In this document: positions 35,320-43,872 of the stretch, piece by piece | Layout: each line of letters begins with the position of its first letter | How positions within the stretch are numbered: the first letter of the stretch is position 1 | Assembly (NCBI GenBank): GCA_034435635.1 | Contig: DAOTWY010000059.1 | Location: 62,001-126,000, forward strand | Direction: 5' to 3' | Length of the DNA stretch: 64,000 nucleotides | Source: DAOTWY01 sp003696565 | Lineage (GTDB): Bacteria > Chloroflexota > Anaerolineae > Aggregatilineales > Phototrophicaceae | Position numbers and translations under genes: made by a program | Notes under the pieces: model-generated | The model's input: the letters and a program-made list of their open reading frames with translations, nothing else | Database searches by the model: none | What the model was told of the DNA's origin: nothing

Positions 35320-37077
35320 ATGCGTATAAAAATGTTGTGGTTGCTTATGAGTTTTGTGCTGGTGTTTTCTACTGTACTAGCACAAGATGATCGTCAATAT
35401 ACTATTCCTGAACCGCCAGAAGATGTTGATTTATCCCTTATCATTGGGCGTGTTGGGGAGCGCGAGATCACGCTAGGGGATTTTGCGGCGCGGGTGCGTT
35501 ATGAACGCTTGCGGTATTATCGTGCTTTTAATAGCCTCGTTGACTTAGCTGGGGTAGAAGCCCTAAATGTGGATGATCCAAATAATCCATATGCTCGTGA
35601 CGTACAAACTTTAATTTACCGCCTAGTAACGAAAGAAATTATTGGCGGCGAACTTTATGACACGATGTTATTAGAGGCTTTGTATCATGATGAAGCTGTT
35701 CAACGTGGTTTAGAAGTTGAGGAATGCAGCATCAACACCTATTGGGCGGAATTACTCAGCTTGAGAAATGAAATGGTTGATTGTGAGTTGCCGGATGGAT
35801 TTGAACAAGCCAAAGCGGATTTTATCGCGGATGTTGCCATGTACTCCGGTTTGACTGCGGATGATCTGGAACTAATTGTGCGTAGTCGTGCCGAGTATGA
35901 CCTGGTGCGTAATACTATCGCAGAAGAAACTCCAATCGAGCCGATGCCAGCGGTACGTACCCGCCACATCCGTGTACAAGACGAAGCGACTGCACAAGAA
36001 GTTTATGAGCGTTTAGTTGCTGGGGAATCTTTCCAGACACTGTTAGAAGAATATAGCATTGATCAGGGTGTTGTTGGCAATAAAGGTAACTTGGGCACAT
36101 TTGGACGGGGGCGGATGGTGCCTGAGTTTGAAGATGCTGTTTTTAATGCAGAAGTCGGCGATATTATAGGTCCTGTTCAAACTGACTTTGGATATCATAT
36201 CATTGAAATTTTGCCAGAAATAACCGCTAGTCACATCTTACTGCGCACGGAAGAAGAAGCTAATTTAGCCTTACAACGCTTAGAAGAAGGGGCTGACTTC
36301 GCCGAATTGGCACAACGTTTCTCTCTCGATACAACGAGTGGAGCAGATGGTGGTAATTTAGGCACGTTTGGACGTGGTGTGATGGTGCCACCTTTTGAAG
36401 AAGCTGCTTTTAATGCCGAAGTTGGGCAAGTGATTGGTCCTGTTCAAACTCAGTTTGGTTATCATCTGATCCTTGTAACAGGGAAAAATGATGATCCAGA
36501 TGCTGTGAGTGCCCGGCATATTCTAGTTGAAACTGAAGAAGAGGCACAAAACGTGCTAGATCGCTTGGCTAATGGTGAAGATTTTGCGGATTTAGCCGTG
36601 GAATTATCCATTGATCCCTCTGCCGCTGGTAATAGGGGGGATACATTATCTATCGTGACAGGCGGACAGCGTAGTGGATTATATGTGTTTGAAGAAACAC
36701 TGCCACAACTTGAGTTAGAAGCTTTTCGTGCAGAGGTAGGGGATATTATACCGCCAATTGAAACTGAATTTGGCTATTTTGTGATGATCGTGGATGAAAA
36801 AGGTGAGCGCGAACCTGCACCGGAGGAAATTCAGCTATTGCAGACACAGTACATTACTCAATGGCAGAATGAACAGCTTGAATCAGATCGCGCAGAACAG
36901 ACTGATTTGTGGGCACTTTATGTGCCAGATGATCCTATGCCAACAGATTATGATCCACAATTACAACCGATTGAGGACGAAATGGCACAAGCACGGGCGG
37001 AATTAGAAGCTTTCCGAACAGACACCAACATCATCAACACGCTAAGGAATCTACAAGTTGTAACAGAAGATGAATAA
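35320..37077 (+). CDS. Secreted peptidyl-prolyl isomerase with three tandem parvulin domains
   Basis: 585 residues. The start at 35320 (GGAG nine bases upstream) gives a signal peptide MRIKMLWLLMSFVLVFSTVLAQ, cleaved after VLA; the absence of a Cys means it is not a lipoprotein. A SurA/PrsA-like helical chaperone region (about 30-205) is followed by three PpiC-type parvulin domains: about 208-300 (RTRHIRV ... GNLGTFGRGRMVPEFED), 300-395 (SHILLRT ... GNLGTFGRGVMVPPFEE) and 396-495 (ARHILVE ... GDTLSIV, degenerate at the GTFGRG loop). It probably folds exported proteins. The gene ends at a double hairpin. Confidence 0.9.
   Translation: MRIKMLWLLMSFVLVFSTVLAQDDRQYTIPEPPEDVDLSLIIGRVGEREITLGDFAARVRYERLRYYRAFNSLVDLAGVEALNVDDPNNPYARDVQTLIYRLVTKEIIGGELYDTMLLEALYHDEAVQRGLEVEECSINTYWAELLSLRNEMVDCELPDGFEQAKADFIADVAMYSGLTADDLELIVRSRAEYDLVRNTIAEETPIEPMPAVRTRHIRVQDEATAQEVYERLVAGESFQTLLEEYSIDQGVVGNKGNLGTFGRGRMVPEFEDAVFNAEVGDIIGPVQTDFGYHIIEILPEITASHILLRTEEEANLALQRLEEGADFAELAQRFSLDTTSGADGGNLGTFGRGVMVPPFEEAAFNAEVGQVIGPVQTQFGYHLILVTGKNDDPDAVSARHILVETEEEAQNVLDRLANGEDFADLAVELSIDPSAAGNRGDTLSIVTGGQRSGLYVFEETLPQLELEAFRAEVGDIIPPIETEFGYFVMIVDEKGEREPAPEEIQLLQTQYITQWQNEQLESDRAEQTDLWALYVPDDPMPTDYDPQLQPIEDEMAQARAELEAFRTDTNIINTLRNLQVVTEDE
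36085..36520 (+). repeat. Tandem protein-domain repeat (parvulin 1 and 2)
   Basis: GGTAAC/TTTGGGC...TTTGGACG segments recur at 36085 and 36352, 267 bases (89 codons) apart, and the flanking protein text (NLGTFGRG, VP.FE.A.FNAEVG..IGPVQT.FGYH) is nearly the same. This is a recent domain duplication within one gene. Confidence 0.75.
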
Positions 37078-37083
37078 TAATAA

Positions 37084-37127
37084 AGTGGGCGTTACGCCCG
37101 CTTTTTAATTCCCCCAATTTTTGGGGG
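37084..37127 (+). terminator. Double hairpin after the parvulin gene
   Basis: First stem AGTGGGCG/CGCCCGCT (37084-37091, 37095-37102) with a T5 tail, a classic intrinsic terminator. A second stem CCCCCAA/TTGGGGG (37111-37127) follows directly. Confidence 0.75.
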
Positions 37128-37143
37128 ATAAGTGTAATCTACA

Positions 37144-37171
37144 TTGGTTTTCCATAATTTTTTCTCATAAT
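37144..37171 (+). promoter_or_regulatory. Candidate promoter for the ABC exporter operon
   Basis: TTGGTT at 37144-37149, 16-base spacer, CATAAT at 37166-37171, about 55 bases before the ATG at 37226. Confidence 0.35.
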
Positions 37172-37225
37172 AGTACATAGAATCATATGGGTGCCTTTGT
37201 GGGGAATAAAATAAGGAAAACAAAT

Positions 37226-38179
37226 ATGGAACAATCTATTTCTGTTCAGAATATCACCAAAAATTATGGCTCATTTCGTGCCGTGGACCAACTGACATTT
37301 GATGTTTATCGTGGCGAAATCTTTGCCATGTTAGGACCAAATGGGGCGGGTAAATCAACCACGATCCGCATGATTTTGGATATTCTGCGTCCTGATAGCG
37401 GCAAAATTTTGGTGTTGGGTCAGCATATTGATGACGAGGTTAAAAACCGTATTGGGTATCTACCCGAAGAACGTGGGTTATACCGTGATGTCAAAGTTAT
37501 TGATATGATGACATATTTGGGAACACTGAAAGGTATGTCACGTCAAGCGGCACATAAGCGCAGTATGGCATTGTTGGAACAATTAGAACTAGCAGAAAAT
37601 GCCAATAGCAAAGTGAAAGAACTAAGCAAGGGGATGCAGCAAAAAGTTCAATTTGCTGTGACAATTTTGCATGATCCTGAGTTAATTATCGTCGATGAGC
37701 CGTTTTCTGGGCTTGACCCAGTTAATACACAGTTAATTAAAGCGATGCTGCTCAATTTAAAAGACCAGGGCGTTAGTGTGGTGATGAGTACTCACCAAAT
37801 GTACCAGGTTGAAGAAATGGCTGATCGGCTTTTGATGATTAATCGTGGTAAACAAGCTCTTTATGGGGCTGTTGATGAGGTGCGCCGTAAATATGCGTTA
37901 CATGCTATTGTGGTAGAAGGGCAAGGAGAATGGCAAACCTTACCTGGGGTTGATTATATTAAAAAAGAGAATAACAGCCGGAACGGACAAATCCTTTATT
38001 TGAAGCCAGATGCAACGCCTGATGCGGTTTTAGCGGCAATTGCCCAATCACCTAATCATCATATTACCCGCTTTGAAATGGCGATCCCTAGCTTGAACGA
38101 TATTTTTATTCAAGTTGCTGGTGAACGTTTTGAAGATGTTGAAGCGGAATATGCTCAAAAGGAGAAAACCAATGTCTAA
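37226..38179 (+). CDS. ABC transporter ATP-binding protein (NatA/YhaQ-like)
   Basis: 317 residues starting at the ATG at 37226 (AAGGAA upstream). Walker A GPNGAGKST, Q-loop region YLPEERGLYRD, signature LSKGMQQKV, Walker B LIIVDEPFSGLDP, and the switch His in MSTHQMYQVEEM. After the ATPase core there is a C-terminal extension (about 225-317) common in ABC-2 exporter ATPases of the Na+/drug type. It overlaps the first permease by eight bases, so the three genes form one unit. Substrate is unknown; NatAB-like sodium or antimicrobial export is a guess. Confidence 0.9.
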   Translation: MEQSISVQNITKNYGSFRAVDQLTFDVYRGEIFAMLGPNGAGKSTTIRMILDILRPDSGKILVLGQHIDDEVKNRIGYLPEERGLYRDVKVIDMMTYLGTLKGMSRQAAHKRSMALLEQLELAENANSKVKELSKGMQQKVQFAVTILHDPELIIVDEPFSGLDPVNTQLIKAMLLNLKDQGVSVVMSTHQMYQVEEMADRLLMINRGKQALYGAVDEVRRKYALHAIVVEGQGEWQTLPGVDYIKKENNSRNGQILYLKPDATPDAVLAAIAQSPNHHITRFEMAIPSLNDIFIQVAGERFEDVEAEYAQKEKTNV

Positions 38180-39449
38180 AATCCTTTTGATTGCCAGACG
38201 GGAGTATCTTTATAACTTAAAACGTCCTGCATTTTTGTTTGCAGCCTTTGGTACACCGGTGATTATTCTCTCATTGTGGTTACTGGTTTTTCTGGTTTTA
38301 GCTCCACAGGACGAACCGGATATAACTGAATTTGGTTATGTTGATCTGGCTGACATAATCTCTCCAGATTTGTCTTTGCCACAAACGATCTCCTACACAT
38401 TCATTCCCTTTGCAGACGAAGCATCTGCGATGCGTGCATTAGAAGCTGAGACAATTGGAGCTTACTTTGTCATCCCGCCAGGCTACGCAGATTTTGATGC
38501 CTTAGCAGCAGCACAAGAGAACCGTGCTTCTTTAGATGAAGTTGAGTTCGGGCAAGTACAAATGGTTAGCTATGGTGATGAGCCGGATGACTTGATCCGT
38601 GTTTTTAACCAATTTCTTGTGTGGCATTCCAGCCATCAATTTGGAATTGATGGAATGGTTGGCGAACGGATTAGTGATCCGGTTGAGATGATTGTCGAGT
38701 TGAAAGATACAGGACGTGAACTATCCCTGGATGCTTTGCCGGTTCTGTTTCTTTTACCCATGTTTTTAGCTGTTATTTTTTGGATTGCAACACAAACCAC
38801 AAGCGGTTTTTTGATGAATGGCTTAGTTGAAGAAAAGAAAAACCGCATTATGGAAATTATCATCACGACTATTACGCCAATGCAATTACTCATGGGGAAA
38901 ATTATCGGGTTAGGATTACTTGGCTTAACGCAAATGGCGGTATGGATCGGCTTGGTTTTTGTATTTTTGATTTTGGGTCCACAATTTGAATCGCTAGCAT
39001 TCCTAGAAAGCATTCCTTTACCGTTTGATGTGATACTGGTTGGGATTGTATATTTTGCGCTTGGCTATTTTTTATCTGGCAGTATCCTCTCTGCTATTGG
39101 TGTGCTGGCAAGCAGTGAGCAACAGAGTAATCAGTATGCAGCATTGGTTAATTTACCTGGTTATCTGATACCGCTTTTTCTATTGACGGAGTTCATCCGA
39201 GATTCTAACAGCACACTATCCACCGTTTTATCTTTGATCCCGATTACGGCACCGGTTTCTATGACGATACGTGTGGGGTTAGGTGCGGTGCCTTTGTGGC
39301 AAATTGCTCTTGGAGTTTTGTTATTGTTGTTGACGATATTTGTGGCAACATGGGGTTCTTCAAAAGTTTTCCGCTGGGGGTTGTTATTATATGGCAAAAA
39401 GATCACCCCGCGTGAAATTATACAGGTTATACGCGGGAGGGCAGGGTAA
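38172..39449 (+). CDS. ABC-2 type permease, first subunit (NatB-like)
   Basis: 425 residues. The start at 38172 follows GGAG with seven bases spacing and overlaps the ATPase stop. Topology: one N-terminal helix (about 22-42), a large extracytoplasmic domain (about 45-210, with DEPDITEFGYVDLADI), then five helices including LPVLFLLPMFLAVIFWIATQ and the conserved cytoplasmic loop GLVEEKKNRIMEIIITTITPMQLLMGK. This is the NatB-like permease pattern. The next permease starts on its stop codon (TAATG). Confidence 0.85.
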   Translation: MSKILLIARREYLYNLKRPAFLFAAFGTPVIILSLWLLVFLVLAPQDEPDITEFGYVDLADIISPDLSLPQTISYTFIPFADEASAMRALEAETIGAYFVIPPGYADFDALAAAQENRASLDEVEFGQVQMVSYGDEPDDLIRVFNQFLVWHSSHQFGIDGMVGERISDPVEMIVELKDTGRELSLDALPVLFLLPMFLAVIFWIATQTTSGFLMNGLVEEKKNRIMEIIITTITPMQLLMGKIIGLGLLGLTQMAVWIGLVFVFLILGPQFESLAFLESIPLPFDVILVGIVYFALGYFLSGSILSAIGVLASSEQQSNQYAALVNLPGYLIPLFLLTEFIRDSNSTLSTVLSLIPITAPVSMTIRVGLGAVPLWQIALGVLLLLLTIFVATWGSSKVFRWGLLLYGKKITPREIIQVIRGRAG

Positions 39450-40684
39450 TGAACAACATCCTGAACGTATTTATCTATGAATTACGCCGTAACATCATCC
39501 GTAAAGGGTTTTTATTCACGACCTTTGGGCTGCCGCTTATTGCGATGGGCATTTTCTTTCTAGTTAATCAGATTACTGGGGGAACACAAGGCATTCAAGA
39601 GCGATTTACAGAACTTTCTTTGGATGCTGAAGGTGTTAAGCGTGCAGCTTATATTGATTTAGCAGATTATTTTGAGACCCCGCAAGATGTTCCCGGTGCA
39701 ACGGCTCAACTTATAGAAGTTGATGATGTTGCAACTGCTGATGAAATGCTGCAAAAAGGCGAGATTGATGTTTATTACATCATCTCTGCGGATTATATGG
39801 AGACAGGCGCAGTACGCTTGGTTGCTCCGCGTTTCTCTATTGGGTCAATCACAGATATACCAGTTCAACAACTGTTATATGGCAAATTACTTGATGATGG
39901 TATGAGTTTAGATCAATTGCTGTTATTGGCTAATCCAATAACCGTAAAAACGACATATCTCGAACGCCCTGGTGAATCGAACGGAGCAGACCCAGCAACA
40001 AACGAAGGAACTGTCACGCTCTTTGCTGTTATATTGACGTTAGCACTGTTTGGAACAAACGGTTACCTAATGCAAACCATCATTGAAGAAAAAGAAACAC
40101 GCTTAATTGAGATTTTGCTTTCTTCTGTGCGTCCAATGCAATTGTTGGTTGGTAAAATTTTTGCATTAGGATTATTAGGGTTATTGCAGATTGGTGTTTA
40201 TATTGGCGCACTAGTGTTGCTGTCATCGTCGGTGAACGGAACAGAAATCACATTGCCTGATGTGCCATTTAACTTGTTGTGGTGGGCAGTGGTCTATTTT
40301 GTTTTGGGTTATATGTTGTTTGCAGCGTTTTTTGGGATGATTGGGGCAATCTCAACTTCGATGACAGATGGTCCTAATCTGACGATTATTTTTGTGCTGC
40401 CAGCGATGCTACCCTGGATTTTTGCTTCAGAATTTGCTGCGGAACCAAACGGCGGATTAGCTATTGGTATGAGCTTGTTCCCCATTACGGCACCAATGGC
40501 AATGGTTATGCGCCTTTCTATCATCAATGTGCCTATTGTTCAAATTGTGGCAAGTGTGCTTATTCTGTCAGTGACAATTATAGGGGTGATGTGGTTGGCT
40601 GCGCGTCTTTTCCAGGTGCAAACACTGCTTTCTGGTAGGATGCCCAAATTACGAGAAATTCCCAAGCTGATGTTTGGTAATTAA
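39449..40684 (+). CDS. ABC-2 type permease, second subunit (NatB-like)
   Basis: 411 residues with the same layout as the preceding permease: one N-terminal helix, an extracytoplasmic domain (about 45-180), the cytoplasmic loop IIEEKETRLIEILLSSVRPMQLLVGKIFALG, and a C-terminal helix bundle. The two permeases probably form a heterodimer with the ATPase. A strong bidirectional hairpin follows. Confidence 0.85.
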   Translation: MNNILNVFIYELRRNIIRKGFLFTTFGLPLIAMGIFFLVNQITGGTQGIQERFTELSLDAEGVKRAAYIDLADYFETPQDVPGATAQLIEVDDVATADEMLQKGEIDVYYIISADYMETGAVRLVAPRFSIGSITDIPVQQLLYGKLLDDGMSLDQLLLLANPITVKTTYLERPGESNGADPATNEGTVTLFAVILTLALFGTNGYLMQTIIEEKETRLIEILLSSVRPMQLLVGKIFALGLLGLLQIGVYIGALVLLSSSVNGTEITLPDVPFNLLWWAVVYFVLGYMLFAAFFGMIGAISTSMTDGPNLTIIFVLPAMLPWIFASEFAAEPNGGLAIGMSLFPITAPMAMVMRLSIINVPIVQIVASVLILSVTIIGVMWLAARLFQVQTLLSGRMPKLREIPKLMFGN

Positions 40685-40695
40685 ATCGTCATCAA

Positions 40696-40728
40696 AATAA
40701 AGAGGGCAGGGAAATTGCCCTCTTTATT
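40696..40728. terminator. Bidirectional terminator between ABC operon and glgP
   Basis: A 13-bp stem AATAAAGAGGGCA/TGCCCTCTTTATT (40696-40708 and 40716-40728) with a 7-base loop and A/T tails on both sides. Confidence 0.8.
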
Positions 40729-40737
40729 TGTCTTGTA

Positions 40738-43308
40738 TTATGCCCAAGTAATGAGTTCCGGCTGGATTGATGTAGGTAGGAGAGTGTGGTACGGCAATAC
40801 ACGAACAGAGACACCACGGTCGCCAGTCGCATGATATTTAACCTTGCCCTGGAAGGTGTATTCATGACCATCCTGCGAAATAGGTTTCATTGTCACAGAT
40901 TCGCTAGAATTGTCATTAATTTCACCCCGTGTGTTGAGTTCACCATAGTAGAGCTGTACGCTTACATCATCCGGTGTAAGCGCGCCCAGATCAATAACCG
41001 CGGTCACATTGATTTCTGTTCCAACTGTTACTTCGGTTTTATCTACACTGACATGCTTGATTTTAATCTGTTTCCATACGTGTTCTAAGTTAAGCCGCCA
41101 ATTAGCATAATCAATCGCTGTTGCCTCATTCGGCTTACCCATACGAGAAACAAGATCAAACGTTGGCATGTAATACTTTTCAGCGTATTCTTGCACCATT
41201 CGGCGTGTATTGAAAAATGGCGCAAGTTTTTTCATACTTGCCTTAATCTTATTGATCCATTCTCTTGGTAGACCATCTGACCCACGAGTATAGAATGTTG
41301 GGATGATGTCTTGTTCTAATACGTTATAAAGTGCTTGAGCTTCGATGTAATCTTGGTGATCCCATTCCTCTTCAGGATATTCTTCCCCGTTGCCAATTGC
41401 CCAACCGACATCCGGGCTAAACCCTTCCGCCCACCAGCCATCCAGAATACTACAATTTAAGCCACCGTTATAAATGACTTTCATGCCACTGGTACCGCTG
41501 GCTTCTTTAGGACGGCGTGGGTTGTTTAGCCACACGTCAACCCCTTGCACTAAGTAACGTGCGATGAGCATATCGTAGTTTTCTAGGAATACAATTTTGC
41601 GGCGTAGTTCCGGCTGACGAGACAAATTAACAATATCACGGATGAACGCTTTACCACCTTCATCATGGGGGTGCGCTTTCCCTGCAAAGATAATTTGAAC
41701 AGGACGTTTTTCATCGTTCAAAATTTTCTTCAGGCGTTCAACATCTTGGAAAATCAATGTAGCACGCTTATAAGTAGCAAAACGCCGCGCAAACCCGATA
41801 GTCAAAGCCTCCGGGTTTAAAACTTCGTCAGCTAATTCAATCTCCATTTGAGATAACCCCCGCCGAGTCAGTTGTTCACGCAGTCGTTGCCGCGCAAAAG
41901 CTACCAAACGCTCCCGCCGACGTTCATGTGTGCGCCATAGTTCGGATGCAGGAATATCATCCACGCCTTTCCAAATTTCAGGGTCATCTTCACGGGTTTT
42001 CCAATTAGGATTTAAATAGCGATCGAACAGGGTGCGCATCTCACCGCTGACCCAGCTAAGCATATGGATGCCATTGGTTACGGATCCAATGGGGACTTCT
42101 TTTTCTGGCACATTAGGATAAACCCATTGCCACATTTTACGAGAAACAACCCCGTGTAATTCTGCTACACCGTTGGAACCGGATGAAAAACGTTGTGCAA
42201 AAACAGGCATTGAAAACAGCTCATAATCACCCATGTCTTCACGCCCGAGGTCAATAAATTGCTCTCGTGAAAGACCAAGCTCTTTCATATAGTCTGTAAA
42301 ATGCTCATCGATGAGATCAAACCCAAAACGCTCTAGCCCCGCTGGTACTGGGGTGTGGGTGGTAAATAGATTGGCGGCTTTGCTAATTTCCTGCGCTTGT
42401 TGAAAGCTTAATCCATGTTCAATCATCATCTGCCGGATGCGCTCTAAGATGAGGAAGGCGGAATGCCCTTCGTTCATATGGCAAACATCAGGGCGCAACC
42501 CTAGCGCATCCAACGCACGGATACCACCGATACCCATTAGAATTTCCTGACGGATACGAGTCCGGCGGTCTCCACCATAAAGACGGTCTGTCAGATTACG
42601 ATCTTCTTCTAAGTGATTGTCTGGTACATTGCTATCCAGCAAATAAAGGGGGACCCGACCAACCTGTACTTTCCAAATTTGAGCATATAGCTCACGACCC
42701 GGCATTGGCACACTAATCTTAATAGGTGTACCGTCTTTATCGCGTTGTAGTTCAACGGGTAGGTTAGCGTAATCGTTAATCGGATATGATTCTTGTTGAT
42801 AACCATCCGAATTGAGATATTGTTGGAAATATCCCTCCTGATAGAGCAACCCCACACCAATTAAGGGTAACCCAATGTCGCTAGCACTTTTAAGATGATC
42901 CCCACTCAAAACGCCAAGACCACCTGAATAATTTTGCAGACATTCTGTTAAACCAAATTCCATTGAGAAGTAAGCTATAATAGGTTTTTTATTCAACTTG
43001 CCATAGTTCTTCTCATACCAAGTATTTTTACTTGCCATATATTCGTCAAAATCAGCACAGACACGATCCAAATGAGCCATAAACGCCGGGTCGTTCTGTA
43101 CCTCATCCAAACGTTCCTGACTGATAAGACCAAGCATCCAAACTGGGTTACGATTTGTCTTAACCCACAGGTCAGGGTCTAGGCGACGAAATAGCGAAAC
43201 AGTTTCATAATCCCATGCCCAACGGAGATTATAAGCTAGCTCTTGCAGACGCTTTAATTTCCGAGGTAACTTGGGAACAACATTGACAGTTGCTACAGGC
43301 TTAATCAT
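40738..43308 (-). CDS. glgP: Alpha-glucan (glycogen) phosphorylase
   Basis: Releases glucose 1-phosphate from glycogen or maltodextrin. 856 residues of the bacterial/archaeal phosphorylase branch with an N-terminal DUF3417-type region (RKLKRLQELAYNLRWAWDYET). Conserved stretches are YFSMEFGLTECLQNYSGGLGVLSGDHLKSASD, CHMNEGHSAFL, VTNGIHMLSW, GFARRFATYKRA, and the PLP lysine in SGTSGMKVIYNGGLNCSILDGWW. A beta-sandwich tail follows residue 740 (HVSVDKTEVTVGTEINVTAVI). It is separated from the rest of the glycogen genes by a divergent small CBM48 gene. Confidence 0.94.
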   Translation of the reverse strand: MIKPVATVNVVPKLPRKLKRLQELAYNLRWAWDYETVSLFRRLDPDLWVKTNRNPVWMLGLISQERLDEVQNDPAFMAHLDRVCADFDEYMASKNTWYEKNYGKLNKKPIIAYFSMEFGLTECLQNYSGGLGVLSGDHLKSASDIGLPLIGVGLLYQEGYFQQYLNSDGYQQESYPINDYANLPVELQRDKDGTPIKISVPMPGRELYAQIWKVQVGRVPLYLLDSNVPDNHLEEDRNLTDRLYGGDRRTRIRQEILMGIGGIRALDALGLRPDVCHMNEGHSAFLILERIRQMMIEHGLSFQQAQEISKAANLFTTHTPVPAGLERFGFDLIDEHFTDYMKELGLSREQFIDLGREDMGDYELFSMPVFAQRFSSGSNGVAELHGVVSRKMWQWVYPNVPEKEVPIGSVTNGIHMLSWVSGEMRTLFDRYLNPNWKTREDDPEIWKGVDDIPASELWRTHERRRERLVAFARQRLREQLTRRGLSQMEIELADEVLNPEALTIGFARRFATYKRATLIFQDVERLKKILNDEKRPVQIIFAGKAHPHDEGGKAFIRDIVNLSRQPELRRKIVFLENYDMLIARYLVQGVDVWLNNPRRPKEASGTSGMKVIYNGGLNCSILDGWWAEGFSPDVGWAIGNGEEYPEEEWDHQDYIEAQALYNVLEQDIIPTFYTRGSDGLPREWINKIKASMKKLAPFFNTRRMVQEYAEKYYMPTFDLVSRMGKPNEATAIDYANWRLNLEHVWKQIKIKHVSVDKTEVTVGTEINVTAVIDLGALTPDDVSVQLYYGELNTRGEINDNSSESVTMKPISQDGHEYTFQGKVKYHATGDRGVSVRVLPYHTLLPTSIQPELITWA

Positions 43309-43491
43309 TTAAGATAGCTCCTGCTATTGAATAAATAAGGTGTATTTGGCATATTAGCCGCGTTAAGGATAACCTGAAAATTGATGGCTGGCTAGTCTGT
43401 CTTTATCCATTTAAAATGAATTGTAATACCATGACTATTATATTTGAGGCGTTTTAAGACAGATTTTCATCTTTTTTTAAAGATGCACACT

Positions 43492-43500
43492 TGTTAGAAT
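43492..43500 (+). promoter_or_regulatory. Extended -10 promoter of the CBM48 gene
   Basis: TGTTAGAAT, with TG one base before TAGAAT, giving a start near 43508; AAGAGG at 43518-43523 is the Shine-Dalgarno. Confidence 0.4.
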
Positions 43501-43531
43501 GATCTTGTCGTACTGATAAGAGGAAACAACC

Positions 43532-43831
43532 ATGCTCAAAAAAGAAGTGCAGAACAAAGGTAAGACAGTTAAGGTGACGTTCTACACTCACAAATTGCCG
43601 GAAGCAGATAGAGTCTATCTGGTTGGGGATTTTAATGACTGGAACGAGACAAAAGATGAGATGACTCGTTTGAAGGATGGGCGTTTTAAAATTGCCTTAA
43701 AACTAAAACCAAATCAAGAATATCAATTCCGTTATTTGGTTGATGGTGAATGGCACAACGATTGGGAAGCAGATAAATATGTAGCCAACCCATTTAGTGG
43801 TGATAATTCTGTAGTCATTACAACCGTGTAA
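43532..43831 (+). CDS. Stand-alone CBM48 / isoamylase-N-type glycogen-binding protein
   Basis: 99 residues and nothing beyond one carbohydrate-binding domain. The pattern VKVTFYTHKLPEADRVYLVGDFNDWNE ... MTRLKDGRFKIALKLKPNQEYQFRYLVDGEWHNDWEAD is the same as the AMPK-beta and isoamylase N-terminal domains: W in DFNDW, K in LKDGRF, YQFRYLVDG and a second aromatic W. Function as a glycogen-targeting or sensing subunit is inference from the fold and the location in the glycogen locus. It is transcribed divergently from glgP and convergently with glgC. Confidence 0.85.
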   Translation: MLKKEVQNKGKTVKVTFYTHKLPEADRVYLVGDFNDWNETKDEMTRLKDGRFKIALKLKPNQEYQFRYLVDGEWHNDWEADKYVANPFSGDNSVVITTV

Positions 43832-43872
43832 ATACCTATGCCCGTCAGAATACATCTGGCGGGCATATTTTG

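Noticed and set aside
43330..43460. Possible glgP promoter (TATAAT on the minus strand near 43437-43442)
   Set aside because: No convincing -35 at the right distance; not listed as a feature.
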